From an uncultured Alistipes sp. (GTDB lineage Bacteria > Bacteroidota > Bacteroidia > Bacteroidales > Rikenellaceae): a stretch of DNA of 64,000 bases. Positions within the stretch are counted from its first letter, which is position 1; every line of letters begins with the position of its first letter. The stretch lies in contig URRP01000004.1 of the NCBI GenBank assembly GCA_900550375.1, positions 20,421 through 84,420 of the forward strand, in the 5' to 3' direction. The position numbers and the translations under genes are program-made. This document shows, in pieces, positions 7,324 to 15,306 of this stretch. The notes below the pieces were generated by a model. The model ran no database searches. It had not been told where the DNA came from and was given only the letters and a program-made list of their open reading frames with translations.

Positions 7324-7782
7324 CTATTCTTGTTTGGGTGTGAAGCTCTCGAAGGTTCGGTCTGAATAGATGACGATGACACGTTGTATCGTCGATGATG
7401 TCATATTTCTAAAAATATCGGAATTGATTTGATTGGGATCGGTCACAGCGGCGGGATTGGAGCCACCGGCCGAATTGGCGTCGTGAGGAGCGTTCTCCGT
7501 ATGCGCGGTTGTTGTGGATTCCGTCGTAAAGAGGTCGGCCGACACCGAATTGTCCGTCATTGAAGAGTCGGCCGAACGATACATCGTCTCGGCATCGAGC
7601 AGCAGCCAGTCTGGATTGATCTGTGGAAACCTGAGCAGAATTTTACGCAGCAAGTCGTACCCCGGTTTGCTTCTTCCTGAAATAATATGGGAAATATTGG
7701 AGGCTCCCGTTTCCAAAATCTCGGCGAGACGACTCGACGTCAATCCCTCGCTTTTCATCAATCTCAGCAATTTTTCTCCCAT
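7324..7782 (-). CDS. XRE-family helix-turn-helix transcriptional regulator
   Basis: A 152-residue protein with an N-terminal Cro/CI-type HTH (about residues 1-60). Recognition-helix text TSSRLAEILETGASNISHII is followed by SGRSKPGYDLLRKIL and the typical INPDWLL end of the domain. A Ser/Thr/Asn-rich linker (about 70-125) precedes a short C-terminal beta segment RVIVIYSDRTFESFTP, seen in many Bacteroidetes XRE proteins. It sits alone between dif-like sites next to the microvirus and so may be a lysogeny or element regulator, or an ordinary host regulator. The promoter at 7798-7828 implies a very short leader, which fits autoregulation. Confidence 0.85.
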   Translation of the reverse strand: MGEKLLRLMKSEGLTSSRLAEILETGASNISHIISGRSKPGYDLLRKILLRFPQINPDWLLLDAETMYRSADSSMTDNSVSADLFTTESTTTAHTENAPHDANSAGGSNPAAVTDPNQINSDIFRNMTSSTIQRVIVIYSDRTFESFTPKQE

Positions 7783-7797
7783 ATCCCGTATTTTTTA

Positions 7798-7828
7798 CAA
7801 ATATAAACGTTTTTATTTTGTAAAACAA
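7798..7828 (-). promoter_or_regulatory. Promoter of the XRE regulator
   Basis: The minus strand reads TTG (7826-7828), 20 bases, then TATATTTG (7798-7805), a full Bacteroidetes promoter. The -7 element ends about 16 bases before the ATG at 7782, leaving only a few leader bases. Confidence 0.6.
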
Positions 7829-7869
7829 GAAAAATGCAGAAATGTGAAAAGTCAACAAGGATGAAACTT

Positions 7870-8260
7870 ATTTACAATTGTAAATTCACCAAACTTGTAA
7901 AAACTCTTTTTCGTTTTTATATGATGTTATCATTAAGGTTAAATAGTAAAAATTACTGGTTTATAGGTGATTTATGTATATTTTTTGATTGTGCTTCTGG
8001 ATTTTGATTTTCGTATGGGATTCACCTGTAATCTATGTGTCTAATTATTGATATAAATTATATAAAACTCTGAATAATATGTTATTATATTTGTATATTC
8101 AATGCTTTATTCAGTGAGATTCGGATATGAATCAGGCTTTGATTGACCCTTGCGGAGTTTTTACAAATAGAGAATTATTAACACTGTTTTCTACTTGTTT
8201 ATTTTACAAAAGTAATATTGCTTGCGCCTGAAATCAGCGGCTTGTTTTTACAAAAGTAAA
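7870..8260. repeat. Cluster of TTTACnnnnGTAAA palindromes, candidate operators
   Basis: Perfect 16-base palindrome ATTTACAATTGTAAAT at 7870-7885; TTACAAAAGTAA at 8204-8215; TTTACAAAAGTAAA at 8247-8260. A further copy, ATTTACAAAAGTAAAT, overlaps the end of attL at 859-874. The dyads are the size of XRE operators and flank the XRE gene. Three of them also contain TACTTTTG on the minus strand, so they may be or include -7 promoter elements. Confidence 0.5.
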
Positions 8261-8336
8261 TACACTCCCCTTCCATATCGATTTTTAATGAAAAATTCTA
8301 TTTTAAACCACTTTACTTGGTGCAAGATTGTTAATA

Positions 8337-8364
8337 ATCTATTTCGTTCTACATTATGTTAAAA
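8337..8364 (+). other. Additional dif-like site (XerD half conserved)
   Basis: The XerD-side arm TTATGTTAAAA (8354-8364) has one mismatch to TTATGTTAAAT, after spacer TCTACA and a weak first arm ATCTATTTCGT. With the sites at 833, 6596 and 7022 it makes four dif-like sites in 7.5 kb, all in the same orientation. Confidence 0.4.
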
Positions 8365-9061
8365 ATAGAGTGTTGATAAGTCTTCCCTATTCTTGTATAT
8401 ATCTATGAATAAAGTATTTATATTTTTGTAATTCGAAGTGTCGTCGTGGATTTTAGGACCGAGGCTTTTAGTATCGTTTAGCATTGATTCCGGCAGTTTG
8501 AGTGGCGAAAACCGGATGATCCTCCCCTTTTCGATACCTGAAATCCGGTTTCCCGATTTGAAAATTCGCTCTTTTTTGACTGGATTGCGCTGGATGCAGC
8601 GTGAGTCGGTGAATACCGCAGATGCTTCTTTTTAACAGAAGTTCTGAAAGCGAATACCTATTGTATGATGGGTGGCTGCACGACCCTCCTTTCTGCGGGA
8701 AGGGAAAAGGTGTCCAGCTCTTTTCCGGTAATAATGATTTTTCGGCGACTGTGAATTCCGCGTTTTATTCGATCGAGATGATTACTGGACGCATGGAAAT
8801 TTTGAGTGTCAGAATTTATATGTAGAGAGTCGCAATGCAGAGCGAATCCTGACTGCTGCCGGAGGATCGGCCGTTACGACCGGAATGCCGTCACTCCATT
8901 GTCGGGAGGGGCAGGCTGCCGGATTGCTGCGGAGGATTTGCTGTTACGCTCGAAATGCCTCTTGCCGATTGCTGCTGGTGCGTGTGATCTGGATGGTGCC
9001 TGCCGATTTTCTTCGCGGCATTTCAAGGCTATTTAAGGAAGGGGAGGTCGGATCTAATCGT

Positions 9062-9090
9062 AAAAAAGAGACTCCCCTTCGGGAAGTCTC
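9062..9090 (-). terminator. Rho-independent terminator of the rel-HIT operon
   Basis: GAGACTCCCC-TTC-GGGAAGTCTC (9068-9090) forms a ten-pair stem with one mismatch. On the minus strand it is followed by six T residues (9067-9062). It lies about 65 bases beyond the HIT stop codon. Confidence 0.8.
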
Positions 9091-9155
9091 GATAAACTGT
9101 GGCGTAATCCCCTTCGGATCGGAAAAAGCGCCGACAGCGGAGGCTCGGCCGCCGA

Positions 9156-9542
9156 CTATCGGTTCAGTTTGGCGGCGATCGCCTGAAACTCTTCGGGTGC
9201 CAGTTTGAGCTTTTCGCGCCGGAAATCGACGTCGTTTTCGCTTTTTATGGGAATCAGGTGGATATGCGCATGAGGCACTTCCAGCCCCAGTACGACCACT
9301 GCAACCCGCTTACAATCGATTTGCTGCTCGATTTTGCGGGCGATTTTCTTAGCAAAGAGCATCATATCGGCAAGCGTCCGATCGTCCAGATCGAAGAGGT
9401 AATCAACCTCTTTCTTCGGTACGACGAGCGTATGCCCTTCGGTCAGGGGATTGATGTCGAGAAATGCGTAGTAGTTTTCATCCTCGGCTACTTTATACGA
9501 CGGAATCTCACCGGCGATAATACGGGAAAAAATCGATGCCAT
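9156..9542 (-). CDS. HIT family nucleotide-binding hydrolase (HinT-like)
   Basis: A 128-residue cytosolic protein beginning MASIFSRIIAGEIPSYKV. The histidine-triad motif HAHIHLIP is near residues 91-98 and supplies the catalytic histidine of purine nucleoside phosphoramidases. The family text FLDINPLTEGHTLVVPK is also present. Length is typical for HinT-like proteins. The natural substrate is not known from sequence. It is the last gene of a minus-strand unit with the 148-residue membrane protein (12-base gap) and rel, and is followed by a good terminator. Confidence 0.93.
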   Translation of the reverse strand: MASIFSRIIAGEIPSYKVAEDENYYAFLDINPLTEGHTLVVPKKEVDYLFDLDDRTLADMMLFAKKIARKIEQQIDCKRVAVVVLGLEVPHAHIHLIPIKSENDVDFRREKLKLAPEEFQAIAAKLNR

Positions 9543-9554
9543 ATCTCTCTGTTT

Positions 9555-10001
9555 TTACTCTTCGAATTTGGGTTTCAGTATCTCGGAATAGATGACCGCA
9601 CGCCGCAGGTCGAATGCTTCTCCGAGCGGATTCACTGGTGCAGTTGGTTGTGCCGGACGGTGGACGACCGCGGAAGGAGCCGCTTTTTCCTCTTTCGGAG
9701 CCGCGATGAGGGGGTCGACGGCAGCGGGTTCGGGATCGATCGTTTCGAGCGAAATCGCCTCGACGAAAACCGGTTCGGTTTCTTCCGCCATCCCGCCGCG
9801 GCGCACCTCCTCCTCGGCCGAGCGCCTCGCATGTCTTGCATCGCAGGTCTCCGCGTCGATCTCGACCGGAGGCACTACCCTTTCGGCTGCCCTCCGAGAG
9901 TCGGTCGGCCGTGCCTGCTGTCTGCGTTTTCTCTGATCCGAAGCGGTTTTCAGGCTCCAGAGAATAATGATGGCTACCCAGATTAAAATAGTAAGTCCCA
10001 T
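9555..10001 (-). CDS. Small N-terminally anchored membrane protein of unknown function
   Basis: A 148-residue protein with one N-terminal membrane segment (MGLTILIWVAIIILWSL, residues 1-17). A long Pro/Glu/Ala/Arg-rich, probably disordered middle follows. The conserved-looking end FDLRRAVIYSEILKPKFEE resembles tails of small proteins next to rel in related Bacteroidales. It lies nine bases after rel and 12 before HIT, so it is co-transcribed. Function is not recognised; a scaffold role at the inner membrane is only a guess. Confidence 0.75.
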   Translation of the reverse strand: MGLTILIWVAIIILWSLKTASDQRKRRQQARPTDSRRAAERVVPPVEIDAETCDARHARRSAEEEVRRGGMAEETEPVFVEAISLETIDPEPAAVDPLIAAPKEEKAAPSAVVHRPAQPTAPVNPLGEAFDLRRAVIYSEILKPKFEE

Positions 10002-10010
10002 GATCCTTCC

Positions 10011-12215
10011 TTATAAGTTTCGTTTCACACTCTCCATGCCTTTTATTTTGCGGAGGTTTTCGAGGATGACGCTCAGACTCTCCGCATTTTTGACGTAGAG
10101 ACTCAGCGTTCCTTCGAAAATACCGTCATGGCTCTGGATGCTGATTTCGCGGATGTTGATGCTGAAATCGCGGCTGATGACATTGGCCAGATCCAGCAGG
10201 ATGCCCATGCGGTCGATACCGCGCAGCTCGATGGTCGAGAGGTAGGATACGGCCTTGTGCTGCGACCACTTGATCTCGTCCTTGATGATGTTGCGTCCGT
10301 ATTGCGATGCGAGCCGGTTCAGCTCTTCACAGGTAGCTTTGTGGACGATGATCTTGCCCGTCTGCGGATCGCGGAATCCTACGACCTTGTCGCCCGGAAT
10401 CGGCTTGCAGCATTCGGCCACGACGAATTCCGGCGATGCGTCGTCCGGGTTCTCGACCACCGGCGCCTCCTCTTCTTCGTTCTCGGGGTTCGATTTCTTG
10501 GGAATGAACAGTGTCCAGAACTTCAATATCTTGCTGGCCGAGTTGACTTTCAGGTGTTTCTCGATGTCGTCCAGCCGAATGATCCCTGCGCCGATTTTGC
10601 TGTAAAACTCCTCTTTGGTAGCACATTCGTATGCCGGAACCAGCTTGCGCAGCACACGTCCCGAAAGGTTGATGTTGAGCTTGGCGAGCCGTTCGGTGAG
10701 CGTCGCCATACCCCGCTCGATGTTGTTCTGCTGCTCGCGTTTGAGGAAGTTCTTGATCGACTGCTTGGCCTTGCTCGTCGTCACCAGATCGAGCCATTCG
10801 GCTTTGGGACGTGCGTTGTCGGCGGTGATGATCTCGATCTGGTCGCCGCTCGAAATCTGCGCTGTGACGGACTCCAGCTTGTGGTTGATCTTCGCGCCGA
10901 TCGCCTTGTTGCCGACATTGGTGTGAATGTCGTAGGCGAAGTCGAGCGCCGTGGCGCCGAACGGCATTCGGCGCGGCTCGCCTTTCGGCGTGAAGACGAC
11001 GATCTCCGAGGTGTAGAGCGACAGTTTGAAGTTATCCAGAAAATCGACGGCGTTCTCCGTCGGCGAGTTGAGCGCGTCGCGGATTTTTTTGAGCCATTTG
11101 TCCAACTCGTCCTCGTTGTGGGAAATCGTCTCCTGCTTGTATTTCCAATGAGCGGCCACTCCCCTTTCGGCGATATCGTCCATGCGCTGTGTGCGGATCT
11201 GCACCTCGACCCACACGCCGTCGGGACTCATTACCGTCGAATGCAGCGCCTCGTAGCCGTTGGCCTTCGGCGTGTTGATCCAGTCGCGCAGACGGTCGGG
11301 TTTGGGCGTGTAGATATCCGTAATGGTGGCGTAGATCTGGTAACACTGTGTCTTTTCCGACGGGAACGGCACCGGTTTGAAAACGATGCGGATGGCGAAC
11401 AGGTCGTAGACCTCTTCGAAGGAGATCTGCTTGCGCTGCATCTTCATCCAGATCGAATAGATGCTTTTGATGCGGGCCGAAATTTCGAAGTTGATGCCGT
11501 CGTGTTCGAGCGCCTCGATGATCGGTGCGTTGAAGCGGGCGATGAACTCCTGCCGCGAAGCTTCCGTCTCGTTGAGTTTGCGGCTGATCTCCTCGTACTG
11601 CTCGGGGAAGCGGTATTTCATACAGAGGTCTTCCAGCTCGGTTTTGATCGAGAAGAGTCCCAACCGGTAGGCCAGCGGCGCGAAGAGGTAGATCGTCTCG
11701 CTGGTGATCTTGATCTGCTTGTTCAGAGGCATGGCGCCCAGCGTGCGCATATTGTGCAGCCGGTCGGCGATCTTGATGAGGATTACGCGCACGTCGTCCG
11801 AGAGCGTGAGCAGCACCTTGCGGAAATATTCGGCCTGCTCCGAGGTGTCGGCGTTGAAGACGCCCGACATCTTGGTCAGCCCGTCGACCATCGAGGCGAT
11901 CTTCGGTCCGAAGATACGCTCCATATCCTCCACCGTATATTCGGTGTCCTCCACCACGTCGTGCAGCAGCGACGCGACGACCGACTTGACGCCCAGTCCG
12001 ATCTCCTCGATGACGATCTTCGCCACGGCGATCGGATGCAGCAGGTAGGGTTCTCCCGAGCGGCGGCGCACACCGGAGTGCGCCTCCTTCGCAAGGAAAA
12101 AGGCGCGCTTGATGAAGTCCCAATCCTCATCTTTCCTGCAAATTTTGGTGCAGGAACGGAGCAGGTCATCCCATTTCTCCCTGATGATTTTCTCGTCCTC
12201 GGTCGTGTAATCCAT
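10011..12215 (-). CDS. rel: Bifunctional (p)ppGpp synthetase/hydrolase, Rel/SpoT (RSH) family
   Basis: A 734-residue RSH protein. The N-terminal HD hydrolase domain (about 45-200) contains SLLHDVVEDTEYT, whose intact His-Asp pair argues for active hydrolysis. A synthetase domain follows (about 240-380) with RIKSIYSIWMKM and the substrate-binding stretch NGYEALHSTV. Then come TGS (about 405-465), a zinc-finger/CC region with AECCKPIPGD, and a C-terminal ACT domain (about 655-734). It makes and degrades the stringent-response alarmone in the cytosol at the ribosome. It is the head of the rel-membrane protein-HIT unit; a strong hairpin separates it from recA. Confidence 0.97.
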   Translation of the reverse strand: MDYTTEDEKIIREKWDDLLRSCTKICRKDEDWDFIKRAFFLAKEAHSGVRRRSGEPYLLHPIAVAKIVIEEIGLGVKSVVASLLHDVVEDTEYTVEDMERIFGPKIASMVDGLTKMSGVFNADTSEQAEYFRKVLLTLSDDVRVILIKIADRLHNMRTLGAMPLNKQIKITSETIYLFAPLAYRLGLFSIKTELEDLCMKYRFPEQYEEISRKLNETEASRQEFIARFNAPIIEALEHDGINFEISARIKSIYSIWMKMQRKQISFEEVYDLFAIRIVFKPVPFPSEKTQCYQIYATITDIYTPKPDRLRDWINTPKANGYEALHSTVMSPDGVWVEVQIRTQRMDDIAERGVAAHWKYKQETISHNEDELDKWLKKIRDALNSPTENAVDFLDNFKLSLYTSEIVVFTPKGEPRRMPFGATALDFAYDIHTNVGNKAIGAKINHKLESVTAQISSGDQIEIITADNARPKAEWLDLVTTSKAKQSIKNFLKREQQNNIERGMATLTERLAKLNINLSGRVLRKLVPAYECATKEEFYSKIGAGIIRLDDIEKHLKVNSASKILKFWTLFIPKKSNPENEEEEAPVVENPDDASPEFVVAECCKPIPGDKVVGFRDPQTGKIIVHKATCEELNRLASQYGRNIIKDEIKWSQHKAVSYLSTIELRGIDRMGILLDLANVISRDFSINIREISIQSHDGIFEGTLSLYVKNAESLSVILENLRKIKGMESVKRNL

Positions 12216-12244
12216 ACCTGTCGTTTTGGGTTTGCGATCCTATA

Positions 12245-12279
12245 CCGAAGCACTCCGGCAAACAGCCGGAGTGCTTCGG
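12245..12279 (-). terminator. Perfect stem-loop between recA and rel
   Basis: CCGAAGCACTCCGGC (12245-12259) pairs perfectly with GCCGGAGTGCTTCGG (12265-12279) around AAACA. No long T run follows on the minus strand, so termination may be partial. Confidence 0.65.
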
Positions 12280-12292
12280 ACAAGCGCGATCG

Positions 12293-13309
12293 CTATTTCT
12301 GCTGAGGCGCTTTCATTGCCTCGCGCACCTTCGTTTCGATTTCATCGGCGAGCGCCGTGTCCGTCTTGAAGAGCTCTTTTACCGCGTCGCGGCCCTGACC
12401 GAGTTTGCGGTCGCCGTAGGAGAACCACGAACCGCTCTTCTTGACGACTCCATAATCCACGCCAAGGTCGATGATCTCGCCGATCTTGGAGATTCCTTCG
12501 CCGAACATGATGTCGAACTCGGCTTTCTTGAAGGGAGGCGCCACTTTGTTTTTCACCACCTTGACCTTGGTGCGCGTTCCGAGCTGTTCCTCGCCGTCCT
12601 TGATGACCGACATGCGGCGGATGTCGATGCGCACGCTGGCATAGAATTTCAGTGCGTTGCCGCCGGTCGTGGTCTCGGGATTACCGTAGACCACGCCGAT
12701 CTTGTCGCGCAGCTGGTTGATGAAGATGCAGACGGTCTTGGTCTTCGAGATGCTGGCCGTCAACTTGCGCAGCGCCTGCGACATGAGCCGCGCCTGCAAA
12801 CCCATCTTCGAATCGCCCATATCGCCTTCGATCTCGGCCTTGGGCGTAAGTGCCGCCACCGAGTCGATGACGATGATGTCGATGGCGCTCGACCGGATCA
12901 GCGAGTCGGCGATTTCGAGTGCCTGTTCGCCGTTGTCGGGCTGCGAGATGAGCAGGTTGTCGACGTCTACGCCCAGCTTCTGTGCATAGAAGCTGTCGAA
13001 CGCGTGCTCGGCGTCGATGAAGGCCGCGATGCCGCCCGCCTTCTGCGCTTCGGCGATGGCGTGGATCGCCAGCGTCGTCTTACCCGACGATTCGGGACCG
13101 TAGATCTCGACGACACGCCCTTTGGGGTAGCCGCCTACACCGAGCGCCATGTCGAGCGTGATCGATCCTGTGGGAATGACCGGCACGTCGACGATCTCGC
13201 TGCTGTTCATGCGCATGATCGATCCCTTGCCGAAATCCTTTTCGATTTTGTCCATGACCGCGCTAAGCACCTTGAGCTTATCCGCGTTTACCTGTGGTTT
13301 TTCTGCCAT
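12293..13309 (-). CDS. recA: Recombinase RecA
   Basis: A 338-residue protein. Walker [12 protein letters not shown] lies near residues 69-79, Walker B is followed by the [12 protein letters not shown] segment, and the family stretches [22 protein letters not shown] and [11 protein letters not shown] are present. It forms ATP-dependent filaments on ssDNA for homologous recombination and SOS activation. Length is close to the usual 340-350. It lies 13 bases after bcp on the same strand, so the two may share a transcript. Confidence 0.99.
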   Translation of the reverse strand: MAEKPQVNADKLKVLSAVMDKIEKDFGKGSIMRMNSSEIVDVPVIPTGSITLDMALGVGGYPKGRVVEIYGPESSGKTTLAIHAIAEAQKAGGIAAFIDAEHAFDSFYAQKLGVDVDNLLISQPDNGEQALEIADSLIRSSAIDIIVIDSVAALTPKAEIEGDMGDSKMGLQARLMSQALRKLTASISKTKTVCIFINQLRDKIGVVYGNPETTTGGNALKFYASVRIDIRRMSVIKDGEEQLGTRTKVKVVKNKVAPPFKKAEFDIMFGEGISKIGEIIDLGVDYGVVKKSGSWFSYGDRKLGQGRDAVKELFKTDTALADEIETKVREAMKAPQQK

Positions 13310-13322
13310 ATCGTTTGTTGTT

Positions 13323-13790
13323 TTATGCTTGTTTATAGGCGTCGGCGATCTGCCGATAGTGATCCTTGGTATCCACCTTGGTGAAGATCTTTTCGATACG
13401 TCCCTCGCTGTCGATGACGAACGTCGTGCGCAGTACGCCCATATACTTGCGGCCGTACATCGACTTTTCGGCCCATACGCCGAACGCTTCGCAGACGCTG
13501 TAGTCGGTGTCGGCCAGCAGCGTGAAGTTCAGATCGTGCTTGGCGCAGAAGTTCCGGTGCGAACGTTCGCTGTCGGGGCTGACACCGACGATCTGGAATC
13601 CCATGGCCGTCAGTTCGGCCTTGCCGTCACGTAGGCTCTTGGCTTCGAGCGTACATCCCGAGGTGTTGTCCTTGGGATAGAAGTAGAGAATCGTGCGTTT
13701 TCCCATGAGGTCGGCCTTCGTAAACGGCTGGCCGTCCTGCGTTACGGAGCTGAAATCGGGGGCCGTATCCCCCACTTGGAGCGTCGTCAT
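13323..13790 (-). CDS. bcp: Thioredoxin-dependent thiol peroxidase, Bcp/PrxQ-type peroxiredoxin
   Basis: A 155-residue thioredoxin-fold protein. The peroxidatic cysteine lies in [16 protein letters not shown] (about residues 41-56). The site reads TSGCT instead of the usual TPGCT, and the resolving cysteine five residues downstream is missing (LEAKS where VEACG is common), so it should work as a one-cysteine or distant-resolving type. The family text [14 protein letters not shown] and [14 protein letters not shown] confirm it. It reduces H2O2 and organic peroxides. Its promoter probably lies in the palindromic repeat at 13827-13890. Confidence 0.94.
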   Translation of the reverse strand: MTTLQVGDTAPDFSSVTQDGQPFTKADLMGKRTILYFYPKDNTSGCTLEAKSLRDGKAELTAMGFQIVGVSPDSERSHRNFCAKHDLNFTLLADTDYSVCEAFGVWAEKSMYGRKYMGVLRTTFVIDSEGRIEKIFTKVDTKDHYRQIADAYKQA

Positions 13791-13826
13791 TTTTCGTAAA
13801 GGCGAATTAGTTGTTCAAGCCAAAGC

Positions 13827-13890
13827 CAAAGATACGGAAAGTCGAGCGCAGAAGCAAGCGTCAGCTTGATTATGCCGGGACGGAGTATCT
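13827..13890 (-). repeat. Promoter-bearing palindromic repeat, single unit (copy A)
   Basis: Outer arms AGATAC (13830-13835) and GTATCT (13885-13890) and inner stem CAAGC (13855-13859) with GCTTG (13864-13868). On the minus strand TTG in the inner arm, 20 bases and TATCTTTG (13834-13827) form a promoter facing bcp, whose ATG is 37 bases on. Two-unit copies occur at 26757-26895 and 61359-61496. Confidence 0.75.
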
Positions 13891-13976
13891 AAGACGAAGT
13901 CAAAGATAGCGAATTTTTTCGGAAAATGCGCTTTCAGGGCCGGATTCAGGCCTTTCGAAGCGTTTTTCAGGGAATC

Positions 13977-14192
13977 TCAGTCCCACATCATCACCACCGC
14001 TATCTGCTCGTTGAACTCCTGCTCGGTGCGGTTGAGCACGTGCAGGCACGAGGGACAACGGATCGGAATGTCGGTTTCGACGTGTGCCGAGCAGTATCCG
14101 ACGCACTCCTGATACATGCCGAAGCCGGCCGATGTGCTGTGCTGGAACTCCGTTCCGCAGTGTTTGCACTTGATTTTGTAAGCTGTTCCCAT
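13977..14192 (-). CDS. Small zinc-ribbon protein
   Basis: A 71-residue protein beginning MGTAYKIKCKHCGTEFQHST. It has one CxxC pair at CKHC (about residues 9-12) and a second at CPSC (about 46-49), which together make a zinc ribbon. The tail ends FNEQIAVVMMWD. It has no membrane segment and no known catalytic motif. It stands alone between a WYL regulator and the bcp repeat. Such proteins often bind nucleic acid or partner enzymes, but no function is supported. Confidence 0.75.
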   Translation of the reverse strand: MGTAYKIKCKHCGTEFQHSTSAGFGMYQECVGYCSAHVETDIPIRCPSCLHVLNRTEQEFNEQIAVVMMWD

Positions 14193-14239
14193 GACTTTTC
14201 GTGTTTTTAGTTTTTTCTACACTGCAAAGGAACGACGCT

Positions 14240-14262
14240 TTTGTGTCAGTTTTTGACACAAA
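14240..14262. other. Inverted repeat TTTGTGTCA/TGACACAAA between WYL regulator and zinc-ribbon gene
   Basis: A nine-base perfect dyad (14240-14248 and 14254-14262) around GTTTT. It could be a terminator stem for the regulator gene on the minus strand, or an operator ahead of the zinc-ribbon gene; there is no clear T run. Confidence 0.45.
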
Positions 14263-14331
14263 GGAAAAATGTTGTTTTTTTGTGAAATTCGGAGGCGGAA
14301 AGAACGTCGCGGATCGAGCCGAGAAGACATC

Positions 14332-15237
14332 CTACCTGAAGACGGATGCGTTGCGCCGGAAATAATCGGCCACATATCGTTTGAGTTCGGGCGAATCGAT
14401 CACCTCCACGTCGTCGAGCAGTCCGGCGACGAAACGTGCAACGCCGGCGAATCCCGCCGTTTCGGTTCGGAGCAGCCAATGGCCGTCGCCGTCGGGCGTG
14501 AGGTCGCGTTCGGCGAGCGGATACTCCTCGATGAGCAGGTTGTGCGCCAGCATCCCCAGCCGCAGGCAGATGTGATGACGGTCGTGGCCGTTCATGCGGA
14601 ACACGTCCATGAAGCCTTCGCGGTGCTCCGTTTCGTGCGCCCAGCCGTCGCTGAGCGGCTGCACGGCGCCGATGCGCGAGGTTTTGAAGAGTTTGCAGAT
14701 GCCGTCTTCGGTGTCGTAGCACCAGATGTTGACGTAGTTGGTGGTAAAGGCGAACGGCTCTACCCTGCGATCGCGCACGGCGGCTCCGCGTGCCGAGCGG
14801 TAGGCTTGCAGCACGACCTGACGTTTCTCGGCGATCGCCTCGATCAGATTGTGAACGATGCCCGACAGCTTGCCCTTGACGATCGTATCGGCCAGCGTGC
14901 GGTTGTCATAGACCGAATAGAGCTTGCGCTTGAGGTTCTGTTTCAGCAGGTTGTCGTCGTCGATGTTCTCGATGGCGCTCTTGAGGATCACGGCTTCCTC
15001 CTCGGTGAAGTGGATGAGCTGCGAAATATCCTTGAAATGAGGCGACTCCTTGTCCAGCCGGATGTGCTCGCCGCTCTTTTTGATGACGAAACCCGCTTCG
15101 CGGAAGGTGCCGATATAACGGTAGACGGTACGGCGCGACATCTGAAGCCGCTCGGCCAGATCGTCGATCGTGTATTCGGTATTGGCCGTGAGCATCTTCA
15201 TCAGCCGCAGCAGCCGTTCGAGTTTGGGTTGATCCAT
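14332..15237 (-). CDS. YafY-type transcriptional regulator with HTH and WYL domains
   Basis: A 301-residue protein starting MDQPKLERLLRLMKMLT. The frame could begin three codons earlier at a TTG, but the ATG at 15237 is preferred. The N-terminal winged HTH (about 5-60) contains YTIDDLAERLQMSRRTVYRY. The WYL ligand-sensing domain is around residues 140-210, with EPFAFTTNYVNIWCYDTEDG. A WCX-like C-terminal region follows. WYL regulators sense nucleic-acid fragments or nucleotides and often control stress or DNA-repair genes; the target is not visible. It lies right after the dnaA terminator. Confidence 0.9.
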   Translation of the reverse strand: MDQPKLERLLRLMKMLTANTEYTIDDLAERLQMSRRTVYRYIGTFREAGFVIKKSGEHIRLDKESPHFKDISQLIHFTEEEAVILKSAIENIDDDNLLKQNLKRKLYSVYDNRTLADTIVKGKLSGIVHNLIEAIAEKRQVVLQAYRSARGAAVRDRRVEPFAFTTNYVNIWCYDTEDGICKLFKTSRIGAVQPLSDGWAHETEHREGFMDVFRMNGHDRHHICLRLGMLAHNLLIEEYPLAERDLTPDGDGHWLLRTETAGFAGVARFVAGLLDDVEVIDSPELKRYVADYFRRNASVFR

Positions 15238-15244
15238 CGTGTTC

Positions 15245-15281
15245 AAAAAAACGGGAAAACGCGACCTCGAGTCACGTTTTC
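15245..15281 (-). terminator. Rho-independent terminator of dnaA
   Basis: GAAAACG-C-GAC pairs with GTC-A-CGTTTTC (15255-15281), one internal mismatch. It is followed on the minus strand by a short CCCG and seven T residues (15251-15245), 25 bases beyond the dnaA stop. Confidence 0.85.
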
Positions 15282-15306
15282 TGTACTATGGCAGGGGTAC
15301 GGGCCG

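Larger units (their letters stand above)
7829..9061. other. Long gene-poor, AT-rich to mixed region
   Basis: About 1.2 kb without a convincing gene. The first 600 bases are strongly AT-rich and hold the palindromes and a dif-like half site. From about 8440 the composition rises to near host level, but the open frames (65-107 residues) have no recognisable product and overlap each other. I see no tRNA, repeat array or transposase fragment. It may be decayed accessory sequence. Confidence 0.5.

Noticed and set aside
7533..7545. Near copy of the flank motif (CGGCCGACACCGA) inside the XRE gene
   Set aside because: It encodes ordinary residues (Ser-Val-Ser-Ala) in a GC-rich part of the gene, so a chance match is likely.
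8438..9208. Several overlapping plus-strand frames of 65-107 codons
   Set aside because: They overlap each other and the end of the HIT operon and contain no known motif; treated as non-coding.
10128..12305. Plus-strand frame of 725 codons opposite rel
   Set aside because: Shadow of the rel gene; GC-rich codon bias keeps the opposite strand open.
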